From assembly GCA_015059245.1 (NCBI GenBank), contig SVAU01000001.1, positions 62,001-126,000 of the forward strand: a stretch of 64,000 nucleotides of DNA, given 5' to 3'. The DNA comes from Bacillota bacterium (GTDB lineage: Bacteria; Bacillota_I; Bacilli_A; RF39; UBA660). The notes below the pieces were generated by a model. That model had not been told where the DNA came from and searched no databases. It saw only the letters and a program-made list of their open reading frames with translations. The position numbers and the translations under genes are program-made. Shown in pieces: positions 1 to 8,770 of the stretch (positions are counted from its first letter, which is position 1; each line of letters opens with the position of its first letter).

Positions 1-1
1 T

Positions 2-865
2 AATCCATACTTAGCAAGTACGGAAAAAGGTCTAGAAACATTAAGACAAGACTCCCAAACAGCTAAAGATATGGGAGGTAGTGATTTACGTGACTTCATA
101 ACTAAAAGGCTTAATAAATGGGCAAGGGATGAAGATACACAATTCATTGACTTGGAAAAATGGGTAGCATGTGGAACTACTAAAACACTAGAAGAATTTA
201 GAGGTTGCTCTTGTTATTGTGGAATAGACTTATCAAGTGGTGGAGATTTAACTAGTATTGCTCTAGAATTTCCTCACGAAGAAAAAATATATTTATATTC
301 TCATTCCTTTATGCCTAAAGGTAGAATGCAAGAACATATTCAAACCGATATTGCTCCTTATGATATATGGGAACATAACGAACTAATAACTGTTACTGGT
401 GGAGTAAATGAATTTAAAAACGATTATAAATTTATAATCGCTCATTTAAAAAAATTAATACAAGAATATGAATTAAATATAAAAGCCATTGGTTACGATC
501 CTCATAATGCCGATGGTTTTTTAAGTGATTTAGAAGAACTAGGTGTACCACTTTTAGAAGTGACTCAATCTGCCAAGTTCTTAAATGATGCTACTGTAGA
601 TATGCAACTAAATGTTAAGAGTGGAATAGTAGAATACAACAAACATAACGAGTTACTTAGTTGGTCTTTTTCTAATGCCAAAGTAGTAGCTAACTCATTT
701 GGTGAAATAAAAGTAGATAAAGAACCTGGAGCTAGAACAAAACGAATAGATCCAGTAGATGCTGTAATAGATGCTCACGTAACTTATATGAAGTTCAAAG
801 AAGATATAGATATCGAAGCAGAAATGACTAACTACTTACAAGCTATGGGATGGCACGAAGAATAG
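2..865 (+). CDS. terL: Phage terminase large subunit, C-terminal part (5' truncated by window edge)
   Basis: The reading frame is open from base 2, so the gene starts left of the window. What remains is the link to the motor and the RNase H-like nuclease domain that cuts concatemeric DNA during head packaging. GIDLSSGGDLTSIAL supplies the first nuclease aspartate of the HK97-type family, IGYDPHNADG a middle acidic block, and DPVDAVIDAH the terminal acidic cluster. Portal, protease and capsid genes follow in the usual order. The stop overlaps nothing essential, and a cargo gene (928) is inserted between it and the portal gene. The ATPase motifs lie outside the window. Confidence 0.92.
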   Translation, partial: NPYLASTEKGLETLRQDSQTAKDMGGSDLRDFITKRLNKWARDEDTQFIDLEKWVACGTTKTLEEFRGCSCYCGIDLSSGGDLTSIALEFPHEEKIYLYSHSFMPKGRMQEHIQTDIAPYDIWEHNELITVTGGVNEFKNDYKFIIAHLKKLIQEYELNIKAIGYDPHNADGFLSDLEELGVPLLEVTQSAKFLNDATVDMQLNVKSGIVEYNKHNELLSWSFSNAKVVANSFGEIKVDKEPGARTKRIDPVDAVIDAHVTYMKFKEDIDIEAEMTNYLQAMGWHEE

Positions 866-927
866 ACTACTTATTTAATAATCCAAGATTTTCCTATTGT
901 GATATAATTATTTTAGGAAGTGATTAT

Positions 928-1935
928 ATGAATAGAGAAAAATTATGGAAAACAATAAATATAGTTTTATTGTTTTTGTTACTATACGTAATACAAGCTG
1001 GAAGTTATCTAAATGCAGGAATATATACTGACCAACAATCAAATATGTATGCAGTGATTGATTTATTAATTATTTCTACAATATGTATGATAGTTCCATT
1101 AGTTTGGAGGATATTAAATCACCAAAAATTTGCATGTGAAAAAGGTAAAAAAATATGTAGATGGAACAGTATTATAGTACTTATTATATCGCTTATACTA
1201 AAAGCTGGTACTGAAATTGGATTAGTTGGTGGATTGGGATCTGTGGTTTATTACTATATTAATAAATGGTTATTTGTTGATGAAACTAAAAAAGATTCCG
1301 ATGAAAAGATTAAAAATACCAAACCAACTCAGAATAAAAGTAACAATGACATTAAGTATGTATGTGAAAAATGTAATCATCGTGTAAAAGATGATGACTT
1401 ATATTGTCCACATTGTGGCGATAGTCTTGTTGAAATTGAAGAAATAAAAAAAGAGATAAAAAATATAAATGAAAATATAACGAAAAAAGATTTAAAAGTT
1501 AAGAAAAAAACTATATACTGCAAAAATTGTGGTGGAAAATTAAACGATGATAAAAAATGTACTAAATGTGGTAAACAATACTTCAAATTAAATAAAACAA
1601 TATCATTATATATAGTTATTGGAATTCTAGTTTCTACAAATGTAATAACATTACTATTATATAACGATATAAGAAGAGATTATGGTTATTTCATAGATGG
1701 AGATTATTATGAAGACGTTGAAGGAGAGATTATTAATACTTGTGGAACAGCATTAGAGCAGATTAAGAATAAAAGAAAAATTAATTTCTTGGATGATTAT
1801 ATTGTTATAGTTCCAGAAGATAGTAAGTATTACTATAGTTATGATTGTTACATAGAGAATTATTCAAATTATGATTTTTATGCAACTAATATAGATAACG
1901 CTATAACAGAAGGATATAAAAAAGGAACTTGCTAG
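928..1935 (+). CDS. Double zinc-ribbon membrane protein (phage cargo)
   Basis: This is a 335-residue protein of unknown function. The start is set at ATG 928, behind AGGAAG at 915-920; the upstream in-frame ATG at 850 would overlap terL and lacks a ribosome site. The first ~120 residues hold several hydrophobic segments. Two four-cysteine zinc ribbons follow, CEKCN...CPHCG and CKNCGG...CTKCG, separated by a Lys/Glu-rich stretch, then one more membrane segment and a polar C-terminal domain. A TGATATAAT extended -10 lies at 900-908. It sits between terL and portal, where phages rarely put structural genes, so I read it as a moron. A related zinc-ribbon/membrane protein lies at 27193. Confidence 0.8.
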   Translation: MNREKLWKTINIVLLFLLLYVIQAGSYLNAGIYTDQQSNMYAVIDLLIISTICMIVPLVWRILNHQKFACEKGKKICRWNSIIVLIISLILKAGTEIGLVGGLGSVVYYYINKWLFVDETKKDSDEKIKNTKPTQNKSNNDIKYVCEKCNHRVKDDDLYCPHCGDSLVEIEEIKKEIKNINENITKKDLKVKKKTIYCKNCGGKLNDDKKCTKCGKQYFKLNKTISLYIVIGILVSTNVITLLLYNDIRRDYGYFIDGDYYEDVEGEIINTCGTALEQIKNKRKINFLDDYIVIVPEDSKYYYSYDCYIENYSNYDFYATNIDNAITEGYKKGTC

Positions 1936-1955
1936 AAAGAGAATGTAAGATTGAT

Positions 1956-2217
1956 ATGAAAAAAATTCAAATAAGTGATTTAAGTGTTTTAACTATATTA
2001 AACGAAATGGCAATAGAATTGTTAAACCAAGATATAGATAGTAATTTTTATGATGGATATGCATAAAGCTATTTCTTGGTTAATAGAAAACAAAAATAAA
2101 ATTGTAAATGATTTTTATAATAATAGTGATAAATTCGAAGGTGCATTAAAGACAAGATGTAAGTATATTAATATGTTTGATAAAGAAACTATTTATTATT
2201 TAGTAGAAAAATTATAA
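1956..2217 (+). pseudogene. Two small overlapping ORFs, possibly one frameshifted gene
   Basis: An ORF at 1956-2066 encodes 36 residues (MKKIQISDLSVLTILNEM...). A second ORF at 2050-2217, in another frame, encodes 55 residues (MMDMHKAISWLIENKNK...). The junction near 2055-2066 reads smoothly across frames, so one gene of about 90 codons with a single-base indel is as likely as two real small genes. No family is recognised. It shares the cargo slot with the zinc-ribbon gene and ends before the terminator at 2226. Confidence 0.4.
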
Positions 2218-2225
2218 GTTGTTCG

Positions 2226-2248
2226 AAGACTACTTAGTAGTCTTTTTT
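2226..2248 (+). terminator. Intrinsic terminator of the first cargo cassette
   Basis: AAGACTAC-TTA-GTAGTCTT forms a perfect 8-bp stem followed by a T run. It separates the cargo cassette from the portal gene. Confidence 0.8.
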
Positions 2249-2276
2249 AAATGCCTAAAAGAAAGAAGGTGAAAAA

Positions 2277-3596
2277 ATGTTTAAATTAAAAAATATATTT
2301 AAGCCTAAGAATACTAGTAATTTATCCGAATGGATGCAATTAGCAGATTTCTTAGGAATAGATAAAAATCTAGATAAAGATGCTAGATCAGAAGCTACTT
2401 ATTTTGCTTGCTTAAAAATATTAAGTGAATCAATAGGTAAGCTGCCATTCAAGTTATATCGTAAGACTAAAAAGAATGGTGTTATAGAAGCTTTAGATAA
2501 ACCACTATATAATGTTGTAAGAAATCGACCAAATAGATTTATGACATCAACTAACTTTTGGTCTACAATTGAATACAATCGTAATCATTATGGAAATGCT
2601 TATGCATTAATAGATGGATTCGGAGAAAAGATTCAACTTATACCATTAGATAGTTCATGTGTAGAAATATGGTACGATGATGCCAAACTATTAAGTAAAA
2701 TACCTGATATATGGTACTTATATACTTGTGGTGGAACTACCTATAAATTCTCCAGTGAAGAAATACTACATTTCAAAACATCTATTACTGATAAAGATGG
2801 TTTAAAAGGTTTAGCAGTAAGAGAAATATTAGAAACAACTATTACAGGCAATCAAAAAGCTCAAAAGATGCAAAATGCATTATACGATAGTGGTTTTACT
2901 GCTAAAGCTGTAGTTCAATACACTGGTAACTTAAAAGATGATAGTGTAAAAAACTTCTTAAGAAATATAGAGAACTATGCCAAAGGTGAAGTAGAAGCTG
3001 GTAAAGGATTAATTCCTATTCCATTAGGTGCTAACCTACAACCATTAACTACTAAACTAGGTGATAATGAATTTATTGAATTAAAAAAATATAGTGCATT
3101 ACAAATAGCTAGTGCATTTGGTATTAAACCAGTACAAATTAATGATTACTCTAAGTCAAGTTATGCTTCTTCAGAAGCTCAAAACTTGGCTTTTTTAGTT
3201 GATACTCTTTTATTCATACTTAAACAATATGAAGAAGAATTAAATTATAAGTTACTTAGTGAAAAAGAAATAAGAATGGGATATTACTTTAAATTTAATA
3301 CTGGAATGCTTTTAAGAGCAGATTTAAAGACTCAAGTAGAAAGTTTAACTAAAGGTATATCAAACTTCTTATATACTCCAAATGAAGCTAGAGCATACTT
3401 AGATTTAGATGCTAAAGAAGGTGGAGATGAGTTAATCGGTAATGGTTCTACTATTAGAGCAATTCAAATAGGCGATCAATATAATTCAAATAATGCTAAT
3501 GCTCCAAATGAAGAACCTAAAGAAGATGAAGAACCAAAGGAAAATGAAGAGGAGGACAAGGAGGGAGGTGATAGCGATGAAGAAAAAATTCTATGA
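2277..3596 (+). CDS. Phage portal protein (HK97 family)
   Basis: This 439-residue protein should form the dodecameric ring at the capsid vertex through which DNA enters and leaves. Family hallmarks are the N-terminal WMQLADFLGI region, SEATYFACLKILSESIGKLPF, the NRHYGNAYALI segment, and the C-terminal NEARAYLDLDAKEGGDELIG stretch. Length is normal for the family. The C-terminus is a Pro/Glu-rich acidic tail. A strong site (AGAAAGAAGGTG) precedes the ATG. The prohead protease gene begins inside its last 20 bases, suggesting translational coupling. Confidence 0.95.
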   Translation: MFKLKNIFKPKNTSNLSEWMQLADFLGIDKNLDKDARSEATYFACLKILSESIGKLPFKLYRKTKKNGVIEALDKPLYNVVRNRPNRFMTSTNFWSTIEYNRNHYGNAYALIDGFGEKIQLIPLDSSCVEIWYDDAKLLSKIPDIWYLYTCGGTTYKFSSEEILHFKTSITDKDGLKGLAVREILETTITGNQKAQKMQNALYDSGFTAKAVVQYTGNLKDDSVKNFLRNIENYAKGEVEAGKGLIPIPLGANLQPLTTKLGDNEFIELKKYSALQIASAFGIKPVQINDYSKSSYASSEAQNLAFLVDTLLFILKQYEEELNYKLLSEKEIRMGYYFKFNTGMLLRADLKTQVESLTKGISNFLYTPNEARAYLDLDAKEGGDELIGNGSTIRAIQIGDQYNSNNANAPNEEPKEDEEPKENEEEDKEGGDSDEEKIL

Positions 3597-4416
3597 GTTT
3601 AAAAATATATCATCTTCATCTGCTGATCTTTTTATATATGGAGAAATAGTCCAAGAAAAGACAGTAGATTGGTGGACAGGTGAAGAAAGTGATACTGATG
3701 TTGGTCTAATGGACTTCAAAGAACAATTAGACAACATAGGTAATGTTAAAACATTAAACCTATATATTAACTCTCCTGGTGGAGATGTATTTACTGCTTC
3801 ATCAATGATTAGCATGTTAAATAGAGTAAAAGATAAAGGTACTAAGATTGAAGCATATGTAGATGGATTAAGTGCCAGTGCATCATCATTTCTAATGATG
3901 GTAGCAGATAACGTTAATCTATATAAAAACTCTACTGTAATGGTTCATAAACCTATGTCTATTGCTATTGGAAATGCTTTTGATATGCAGCGTACTATCG
4001 ATGCACTTAACAAGATTGAAGATAGTGTTATGATGCCTATGTATATGAGTAAAGCAAAAGCATCGGAAAAAGAAATAAAAGCATTAATCGATGAAGAAAC
4101 ATGGCTTAATGCTAAAGATATGGATAAATACTTTAATGTTACTTTACTAGATACTGAAAAAGTAGCAGTAGCAAATATTAAAAGTGATTTATTCAAGAAT
4201 TATAAACATGTACCTGAGTACATAAAAAATTCTTTAGAAAATGAAGAAAAAGAAGAAAAAACTAAAGAAATAGAAGAAAATCCTCAAAAAAATGAGGATT
4301 TTTTAATTGAAAAAAATAACGAAAAAGAACAAGAAATCAAAGCTAGATTAGGCTTGGTTAAAGGTTCATTAATTATGAAAAACATAAAAGAGAAAGAAGG
4401 AAAAAATAATGAATAA
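3577..4416 (+). CDS. ClpP-like prohead maturation protease
   Basis: This is a serine peptidase of the ClpP/crotonase fold that processes the prohead. The start is ATG 3577 behind GGGAGGTG (3563-3570); the longer frame from 3493 has a low-complexity Lys/Arg start that is a shadow of the portal tail. INSPGGDVFTA forms the oxyanion region, GLSASASSFLMM carries the nucleophile serine, and MVHKPM the catalytic histidine. The last ~80 residues are Glu/Lys-rich and helical, often seen when protease and scaffold are joined. It lies between portal and capsid genes and overlaps the capsid start by 8 bases. Confidence 0.92.
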   Translation: MKKKFYEFKNISSSSADLFIYGEIVQEKTVDWWTGEESDTDVGLMDFKEQLDNIGNVKTLNLYINSPGGDVFTASSMISMLNRVKDKGTKIEAYVDGLSASASSFLMMVADNVNLYKNSTVMVHKPMSIAIGNAFDMQRTIDALNKIEDSVMMPMYMSKAKASEKEIKALIDEETWLNAKDMDKYFNVTLLDTEKVAVANIKSDLFKNYKHVPEYIKNSLENEEKEEKTKEIEENPQKNEDFLIEKNNEKEQEIKARLGLVKGSLIMKNIKEKEGKNNE

Positions 4417-5686
4417 AAAAATGCGTGAGATTAAAGCACAAATTGAAGTATTGAATGATGAAGCAGTAAAGATGTTTGAAGCAAAAAACTTAGAAGGAGC
4501 AGAAAGTAAACTAGTTGAAATTGAAAATCTAGAACGTGAATATAAATTAGCAGAAAAACTTTTCAAAGAAGAAAAAGAAACTGTTACTGATGAAGTAGTA
4601 GCAAAAGCAAAAGTAGTAGATAAAGTTAAAAACTTTGCTGATAACATCAAACGTATTAGAAATACAATGAGTGAAGGTTCTAATATTGATGGTGGTTATA
4701 CAGTACCAGAAGATGTATCTACTGATATTGAACATCTAAGAGAAGCTAAGTTCTCATTAGAACAATTAGTATCTAAAGAGTCAGTATCTACTATGAGTGG
4801 TCAAAGAACATTTAAAAAACGTTCTCATCAAAAAGGTTTTACTAAAGTTGGTGAAGGTGGAACTATTGGACAAAACAATACTCCACAATTTGATAGATAC
4901 TCATATAATATTGAAAAATATGCGGGTATCTTACCTGTAACAAACGAATTGTTCGAAGATAGCGATGCTAATATCTATAGCGAACTTACTAACTGGATTG
5001 CTGATGAATCTCGTGTAACTCGTAATAAATTAATCTTAGAACAAATTAATACTAAGGCTAAAGAAAAAATTACTGGTTTAGATGACATCAAAAAAGTTCT
5101 AAATGTAAAACTAGGTCAAGCATTTAAATCAACATCAGTAATTGTTACAAATGATGATGGATTACAATACTTAGATACATTAAAAGATTTAGATGGCAAC
5201 TATGTTCTAAGTTCTAGTCCAGCAGATCCTATGAAACTTGTACTGGCTGCTGGTACAACTACTATTCCAGTAAAAGTATTACCTAATGCTGACTTTGAAA
5301 GTGATGTAACATATGCTGTTTCAAAAGATACTACAGTAGTAGATACAAAAGTTTATTATACTCGTACTGGTTCAGGAACTGCTGATAGTCCATATGTATA
5401 TACAGAAGTAGCAGCACCAACAGGAAATCCATCTACATTAACTTACTATGAAGTAACTAATGTTAAATATCCATTTGTAATTGGTGATTTACACGAAGGT
5501 ATTCGTTTATATGATAGAAAGAAATTAAATATCATGACATCAAATATTGCAGTAGCAGGTAACTTAAATGCTTTTGAACAAGACTTAACTTTATTCAGAG
5601 CTATTGAACGTGAAGATGTAGTAGTAAGAGATAGTGAAGCATTCGTTAACGCATATTATGAAAAATCATTAGTAGCTACTGTATAG
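4409..5686 (+). CDS. Major capsid protein, HK97 fold
   Basis: This 425-residue capsid subunit has an N-terminal ~85-residue charged coiled coil that looks like the scaffolding delta domain removed by the upstream protease. The mature part begins around GSNIDGGYTVPED. The E-loop/spine region KRSHQKGFTKVGEGG and C-terminal LTLFRAIEREDVVVRDSEAF are typical of the family. Residues ~302-350 (VSKDTTVVDTKVYYT...TYYEV) interrupt the fold and resemble a short beta domain that recurs in gut phage structural proteins, probably displayed on the capsid surface. Confidence 0.93.
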   Translation: MNKKMREIKAQIEVLNDEAVKMFEAKNLEGAESKLVEIENLEREYKLAEKLFKEEKETVTDEVVAKAKVVDKVKNFADNIKRIRNTMSEGSNIDGGYTVPEDVSTDIEHLREAKFSLEQLVSKESVSTMSGQRTFKKRSHQKGFTKVGEGGTIGQNNTPQFDRYSYNIEKYAGILPVTNELFEDSDANIYSELTNWIADESRVTRNKLILEQINTKAKEKITGLDDIKKVLNVKLGQAFKSTSVIVTNDDGLQYLDTLKDLDGNYVLSSSPADPMKLVLAAGTTTIPVKVLPNADFESDVTYAVSKDTTVVDTKVYYTRTGSGTADSPYVYTEVAAPTGNPSTLTYYEVTNVKYPFVIGDLHEGIRLYDRKKLNIMTSNIAVAGNLNAFEQDLTLFRAIEREDVVVRDSEAFVNAYYEKSLVATV

Positions 5687-5698
5687 GAGTAGATTACT

Positions 5699-5986
5699 AT
5701 GATAACTCTATCTCAAGTTAAAGAAGAACTAGGGATTGATTACACTGATAAATCAACTGATGCAAGATTAACTAGATATATTAGTGTTGCTGATACTTGG
5801 TTAAAAGGTACAATAGGAAATAATTATCCTAGTGATGATGAAAGAGCCATTCAATTGGCTCTTTTAATCATCGAAGATTTATTCGATCGTAATGCCAATA
5901 CAGTAAAAGAAAATAATACTATCAATAAACTAAAACAAGACTTTATTTTACAACTACAAATGGAGAATAGAGATGTCAGTATATAA
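5699..5986 (+). CDS. Head-tail connector protein (gp6/gp15-like)
   Basis: This 95-residue helical protein starts with ITLSQVKEELGIDYTDKSTD, the typical opening of phage DNA-packaging/adaptor proteins that bind under the portal. It follows the capsid gene with a GGAG ribosome site (5687-5690) and overlaps the next gene by 14 bases. Assignment rests on the motif, size and position. Confidence 0.85.
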   Translation: MITLSQVKEELGIDYTDKSTDARLTRYISVADTWLKGTIGNNYPSDDERAIQLALLIIEDLFDRNANTVKENNTINKLKQDFILQLQMENRDVSI

Positions 5987-6293
5987 CAAAATAATGCATA
6001 TTCAAAAACTAAATTTAGATACTGAAGTATGGGAGGATTATTATTACGCTCATACTTTTATCAATAAGGCTAGTGGAAAAGAATATTTTAATGCTAGAAC
6101 TGAAATCACTAGTAATACATTTAACTTCTATGTTAGGTATTCACCTACATTAGAAGATGTAATGTATAACACTGAAATCTATAGAGTAGTTTATAAAGAT
6201 AAATGTTTTGATATAAAAAATATTGATAATTATATGTTGAAGAATCATGAACTAATTATAGTTGGTGAGTTTAATGGAAAATATATCGATTGA
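5973..6293 (+). CDS. Head closure protein (SPP1 gp16-like)
   Basis: At 106 residues this is the usual length of the head-tail joining/closure family. It is predicted to be mainly beta: an N-terminal strand block, FNARTEITSNTFNFYVRY, and a C-terminal NHELIIVGEF strand. It should seal the portal channel after packaging. Genes before and after overlap it, as in compact head-tail modules. Confidence 0.8.
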   Translation: MSVYNKIMHIQKLNLDTEVWEDYYYAHTFINKASGKEYFNARTEITSNTFNFYVRYSPTLEDVMYNTEIYRVVYKDKCFDIKNIDNYMLKNHELIIVGEFNGKYID

Positions 6294-6660
6294 TAATTTA
6301 GATAGTACTATAAAAGAAATGCTAGAAGAGTATTCTAATGATATTAGTGAAGATGTAAAAATAATTACTCATCAAGTAGCAGATAACTTTAAGAAAAATA
6401 CTCAAAAAGATGCTCCTAGAGGTCATAGAAAAAAGTTCTATAAACACATTAGTATTGAAAAGAATGAAACAATACATGGTGCAGTAGATAAATGGTATGT
6501 AAAAGATCCTGAATATCGACTAACTCATTTAATAAAAAACGGACATCAAACTAAAAATGGTGGAAGAACTAAATCTAATGATTTTATAGATAAAAATTAT
6601 GAGATAGCTGAAAATGAGTTAGAAAATATGATAGTGAAGGTGGTTCAAAGTGGACATTAA
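6274..6660 (+). CDS. HK97 gp10-like tail component
   Basis: This 128-residue protein carries the family's DAPRGHRKKFYKHI and YRLTHLIKNGHQTKNGG segments, where the conserved LTHLIEfGH motif is recognisable. It likely acts at the neck or tail completion step. I chose ATG 6274; GTG 6265 and TTG 6262 in the same frame are possible, as the ribosome site is weak (GGTGAG). It overlaps the closure gene by 20 bases. Confidence 0.88.
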   Translation: MENISIDNLDSTIKEMLEEYSNDISEDVKIITHQVADNFKKNTQKDAPRGHRKKFYKHISIEKNETIHGAVDKWYVKDPEYRLTHLIKNGHQTKNGGRTKSNDFIDKNYEIAENELENMIVKVVQSGH

Positions 6661-6979
6661 AGAAATACTTGAAACTGGTACAGGTTTTACCTGGAAGGAA
6701 CTTCGATACTTGAAAATGCCTCCATTACCTTACTTTATTTATATCGATGATACTCATACTAGAGGAGCAGATATATTAAATAACATCATCGAACACGATT
6801 TAACACTAGAATACTATAACGATACTAAGAATCCTTCTATAGAAAAAACTATAGAGGATTTTTTAAATTCCAATGATTTTTCATATAGCAAAAATACTGA
6901 ATGGCTTACTGAAGAAAAATTATTTGTAACAGTTTACGAACTAGATACTTTCTTAGAGAAAGTTAGAAGAGGAGAATAA
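6650..6979 (+). CDS. Probable tail terminator / minor capsid connector
   Basis: This 109-residue protein starts at GTG 6650, overlapping the previous stop by 11 bases. FTWKELRYLKMPPLPYFIYID and a C-terminal TVYELDTFLEK strand fit the tail-terminator family of gut siphophages. Position directly before the tail tube gene supports this. No signal peptide or membrane segment is seen. Confidence 0.7.
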   Translation: MDIKEILETGTGFTWKELRYLKMPPLPYFIYIDDTHTRGADILNNIIEHDLTLEYYNDTKNPSIEKTIEDFLNSNDFSYSKNTEWLTEEKLFVTVYELDTFLEKVRRGE

Positions 6980-6982
6980 GAA

Positions 6983-7531
6983 ATGACAAAAAGAGATAAA
7001 AATAAAATTACATTAGGAAGTGGAAAACTTTATATTACTGAGTTTACTGGTACTATTCCTGAAAATACAGTAATCGAAACAGAAGAAAATAGAATAGGTT
7101 GGATTAAAGGTGGAGCAGAATTATCATATACTCCTGAATTTTATACTGCTGAAGATGATTTAGGTAAAGTTAAGAAGAGAACTATCCAATCAGAAGAAGT
7201 AATCTTAAAATCAGGCATTATGACATGGAATGGTGATACATTAACTAAGCTAACTAATACTGGATCAACTGCTATCGCAAATGGTGTTAGAACAACTAAA
7301 ATCGGTGGTACTGGTAATTACGATGGTAAAAGCTATGTTATTCACTTCTTACATGAAGATAAAATTGATGGAAATGTACGTGTAACTATTGTAGGTCAAA
7401 ATACAAGTGGTTTTACAATGGCATATGCTAAAGATTCAGAAACAGTAATCGATGCTGAATTTAGTGCATTACCAAGTGATGAAAACGGAACATTAGTAAT
7501 CATCCAAGAAGAAACAGATGCAACTGCATAA
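6983..7531 (+). CDS. Major tail tube protein
   Basis: This 182-residue protein is rich in beta strands. It has the phi13-type opening ITLGSGKLYITEFTG and the central GAELSYTPEFYTAEDDLGKVKK segment expected of tube subunits that stack to form the non-contractile tail. Its gene follows the connector genes and precedes the tail chaperones. Ribosome site AGAGGAG lies just before ATG. Confidence 0.88.
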   Translation: MTKRDKNKITLGSGKLYITEFTGTIPENTVIETEENRIGWIKGGAELSYTPEFYTAEDDLGKVKKRTIQSEEVILKSGIMTWNGDTLTKLTNTGSTAIANGVRTTKIGGTGNYDGKSYVIHFLHEDKIDGNVRVTIVGQNTSGFTMAYAKDSETVIDAEFSALPSDENGTLVIIQEETDATA

Positions 7532-7551
7532 GAAAGGAATTTTAAAAAGAT

Positions 7552-7869
7552 ATGTTAGATCTAACAATTTATAAATCACAATATTATCAAGTAAAACTTG
7601 ATGAAAGAACAATTCTACATCTAGAAATGCCAAAGAAAAAACAATTAAAAACAATTATGTCTTTAACAAAAGATTTAAATAACGATGACTTAACTGTAGA
7701 AGACATCGACTCTTTATATGAAGCTGTATTAATTGCTTTTAATAAAAATAAAGAAGGTAGAAGATTTAGCGAGGACCAAATCGAAGAAATTATCGGTTTC
7801 AATTCCTTATATGCTTTCTTCGATGGTTACTATACTTGGGTAGCTGATAATCTAAATCAAAAAAACTAG
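7552..7869 (+). CDS. Tail assembly chaperone G
   Basis: This 105-residue helical protein lies between tube and tape-measure genes, the invariant position of lambda-G-like chaperones, which hold the tape measure during tail assembly. Its last codons are CAA-AAA-AAC-TAG, so the canonical slippery heptamer A-AAA-AAC sits immediately at the stop. A fraction of ribosomes should slip back one base and extend the protein by 89 residues (7866-8135). Confidence 0.88.
   Translation: MLDLTIYKSQYYQVKLDERTILHLEMPKKKQLKTIMSLTKDLNNDDLTVEDIDSLYEAVLIAFNKNKEGRRFSEDQIEEIIGFNSLYAFFDGYYTWVADNLNQKN
7860..7866 (+). promoter_or_regulatory. -1 ribosomal frameshift slippery heptamer AAAAAAC
   Basis: In the zero frame the codons read CA[A AAA AAC] TAG, the classic X-XXY-YYZ arrangement. 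A stop immediately follows, and the -1 frame is open for 89 codons. Confidence 0.9.
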
Positions 7870-8135
7870 AAATTCCTTACTATCCAAGTGATGGTAAGGA
7901 AAATCCATATCCATTAGAATCAGTAGAATACAAAACAATTGCAAATTACTTAAATATTCCTATGTTCGAAGTAGAAGAATTAGATGTAGTAGAATATAAA
8001 TTCTTTTTACGAGAAGCATTTATATATAACTGCTCTAAAACTGAAGAAGGATTAGAGTATTTAAAGAATGCAAAACGTTTAGAAGAAACAGATATAGATA
8101 GAAAAAGCTTACGAGAATACAAAGGTACTAATTAA
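7866..8135 (+). CDS. Tail assembly chaperone T extension (made by -1 frameshift as G-T)
   Basis: This open frame has no start at its 5' end but continues directly from the G gene in the -1 frame: CTA GAA ATT CCT TAC... to TAA at 8133-8135. It encodes 89 residues (LEIPYYPSDGKENPYPLESV...), with a helical C-terminus. Fused to G it gives a product of about 194 residues. By analogy with lambda gpGT, the T domain binds the tape measure. It would be missed by a search for ATG-initiated ORFs. Confidence 0.88.
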   Translation, partial: LEIPYYPSDGKENPYPLESVEYKTIANYLNIPMFEVEELDVVEYKFFLREAFIYNCSKTEEGLEYLKNAKRLEETDIDRKSLREYKGTN

Positions 8136-8180
8136 TTCTATTGAATTGTTAGTACCTCTTTTTTCATAATTCTATGCTTC

Positions 8181-8209
8181 TTGTAAATTGGAAATTATTG
8201 TAATATAAT
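8181..8209 (+). promoter_or_regulatory. Cargo-gene promoter (conserved spacer type)
   Basis: TTGTAA, 17-bp spacer, TATAAT. The last 15 spacer bases, TGGAAATTATTGTAA, are identical to those of the promoters at 15238 and 27125. Confidence 0.85.
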
Positions 8210-8226
8210 TTGGGTAAGAGAGAAGT

Positions 8227-8553
8227 ATGTTTATGAAAAATACGGATAAAATAGTTGAAAATGCTGTAGGTATCTTTGCATTTATCGGTGTTATAGCAAC
8301 TATAATATTTACAGTTAATTTATTTAATAATGAAGATCCAGATAGCATTTGTGGAGCACATCTTGGCAAGATTGATGAATTAGAAAGTGAAATAATTAAT
8401 CTAAAAGATGAAATAGATGCTTTAGAATATCAAAATCTTGAATTAGAATTTGATTTAGATGAAGCTACGGAGGAAAGAGATTTTTATGAAGACTACTACG
8501 TAGAAAAAGAAGGAATCGAGTATCCTAAATTAACGGATGGGACTAAGAAATAA
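8227..8553 (+). CDS. Membrane-anchored coiled-coil protein (phage cargo)
   Basis: This is a 108-residue protein of unknown function. Residues ~15-37 form one membrane span (AVGIFAFIGVIATIIFTV). The rest is an acidic coiled coil (LESEIINLKDEIDALEYQNLE) expected outside or facing the envelope. It has its own promoter and is the first of three small genes inserted between the tail chaperones and the tape measure. A role in lysogeny rather than the virion is likely from the separate promoter, but is not shown. Confidence 0.7.
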   Translation: MFMKNTDKIVENAVGIFAFIGVIATIIFTVNLFNNEDPDSICGAHLGKIDELESEIINLKDEIDALEYQNLELEFDLDEATEERDFYEDYYVEKEGIEYPKLTDGTKK

Positions 8554-8563
8554 GGTGTGATAT

Positions 8564-8770
8564 ATGACTAAAACACAAAAGCAAAAAGTAAAAGGTATAA
8601 AAGAAGAAGAAATCGTTATGGAAATGTTAGACATGCTTGATAGTGGTCATAGCTGGGATGAAGTATTTGATAAAATGTGTAAAAGTGGTCAACTTAATGC
8701 ATTTAATAAATATTATGATATGGTGCGATTTATTCATGAAACTGATGCGTTAGAAAAAGGTGTTAAATGA
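8564..8770 (+). CDS. Small hypothetical protein (phage cargo)
   Basis: This 68-residue, soluble, helical protein (EEIVMEMLDMLDSGHSWDEV...) has no recognised family. A good site (AAGGTGTGATAT) precedes ATG, and the stop overlaps the next start as ATGA, so it is translated with its neighbours. Confidence 0.65.
   Translation: MTKTQKQKVKGIKEEEIVMEMLDMLDSGHSWDEVFDKMCKSGQLNAFNKYYDMVRFIHETDALEKGVK

Noticed and set aside
850..927. Upstream ATG for the first zinc-ribbon gene
   Set aside because: It would overlap terL, lacks a ribosome site, and AGGAAG sits before ATG 928.
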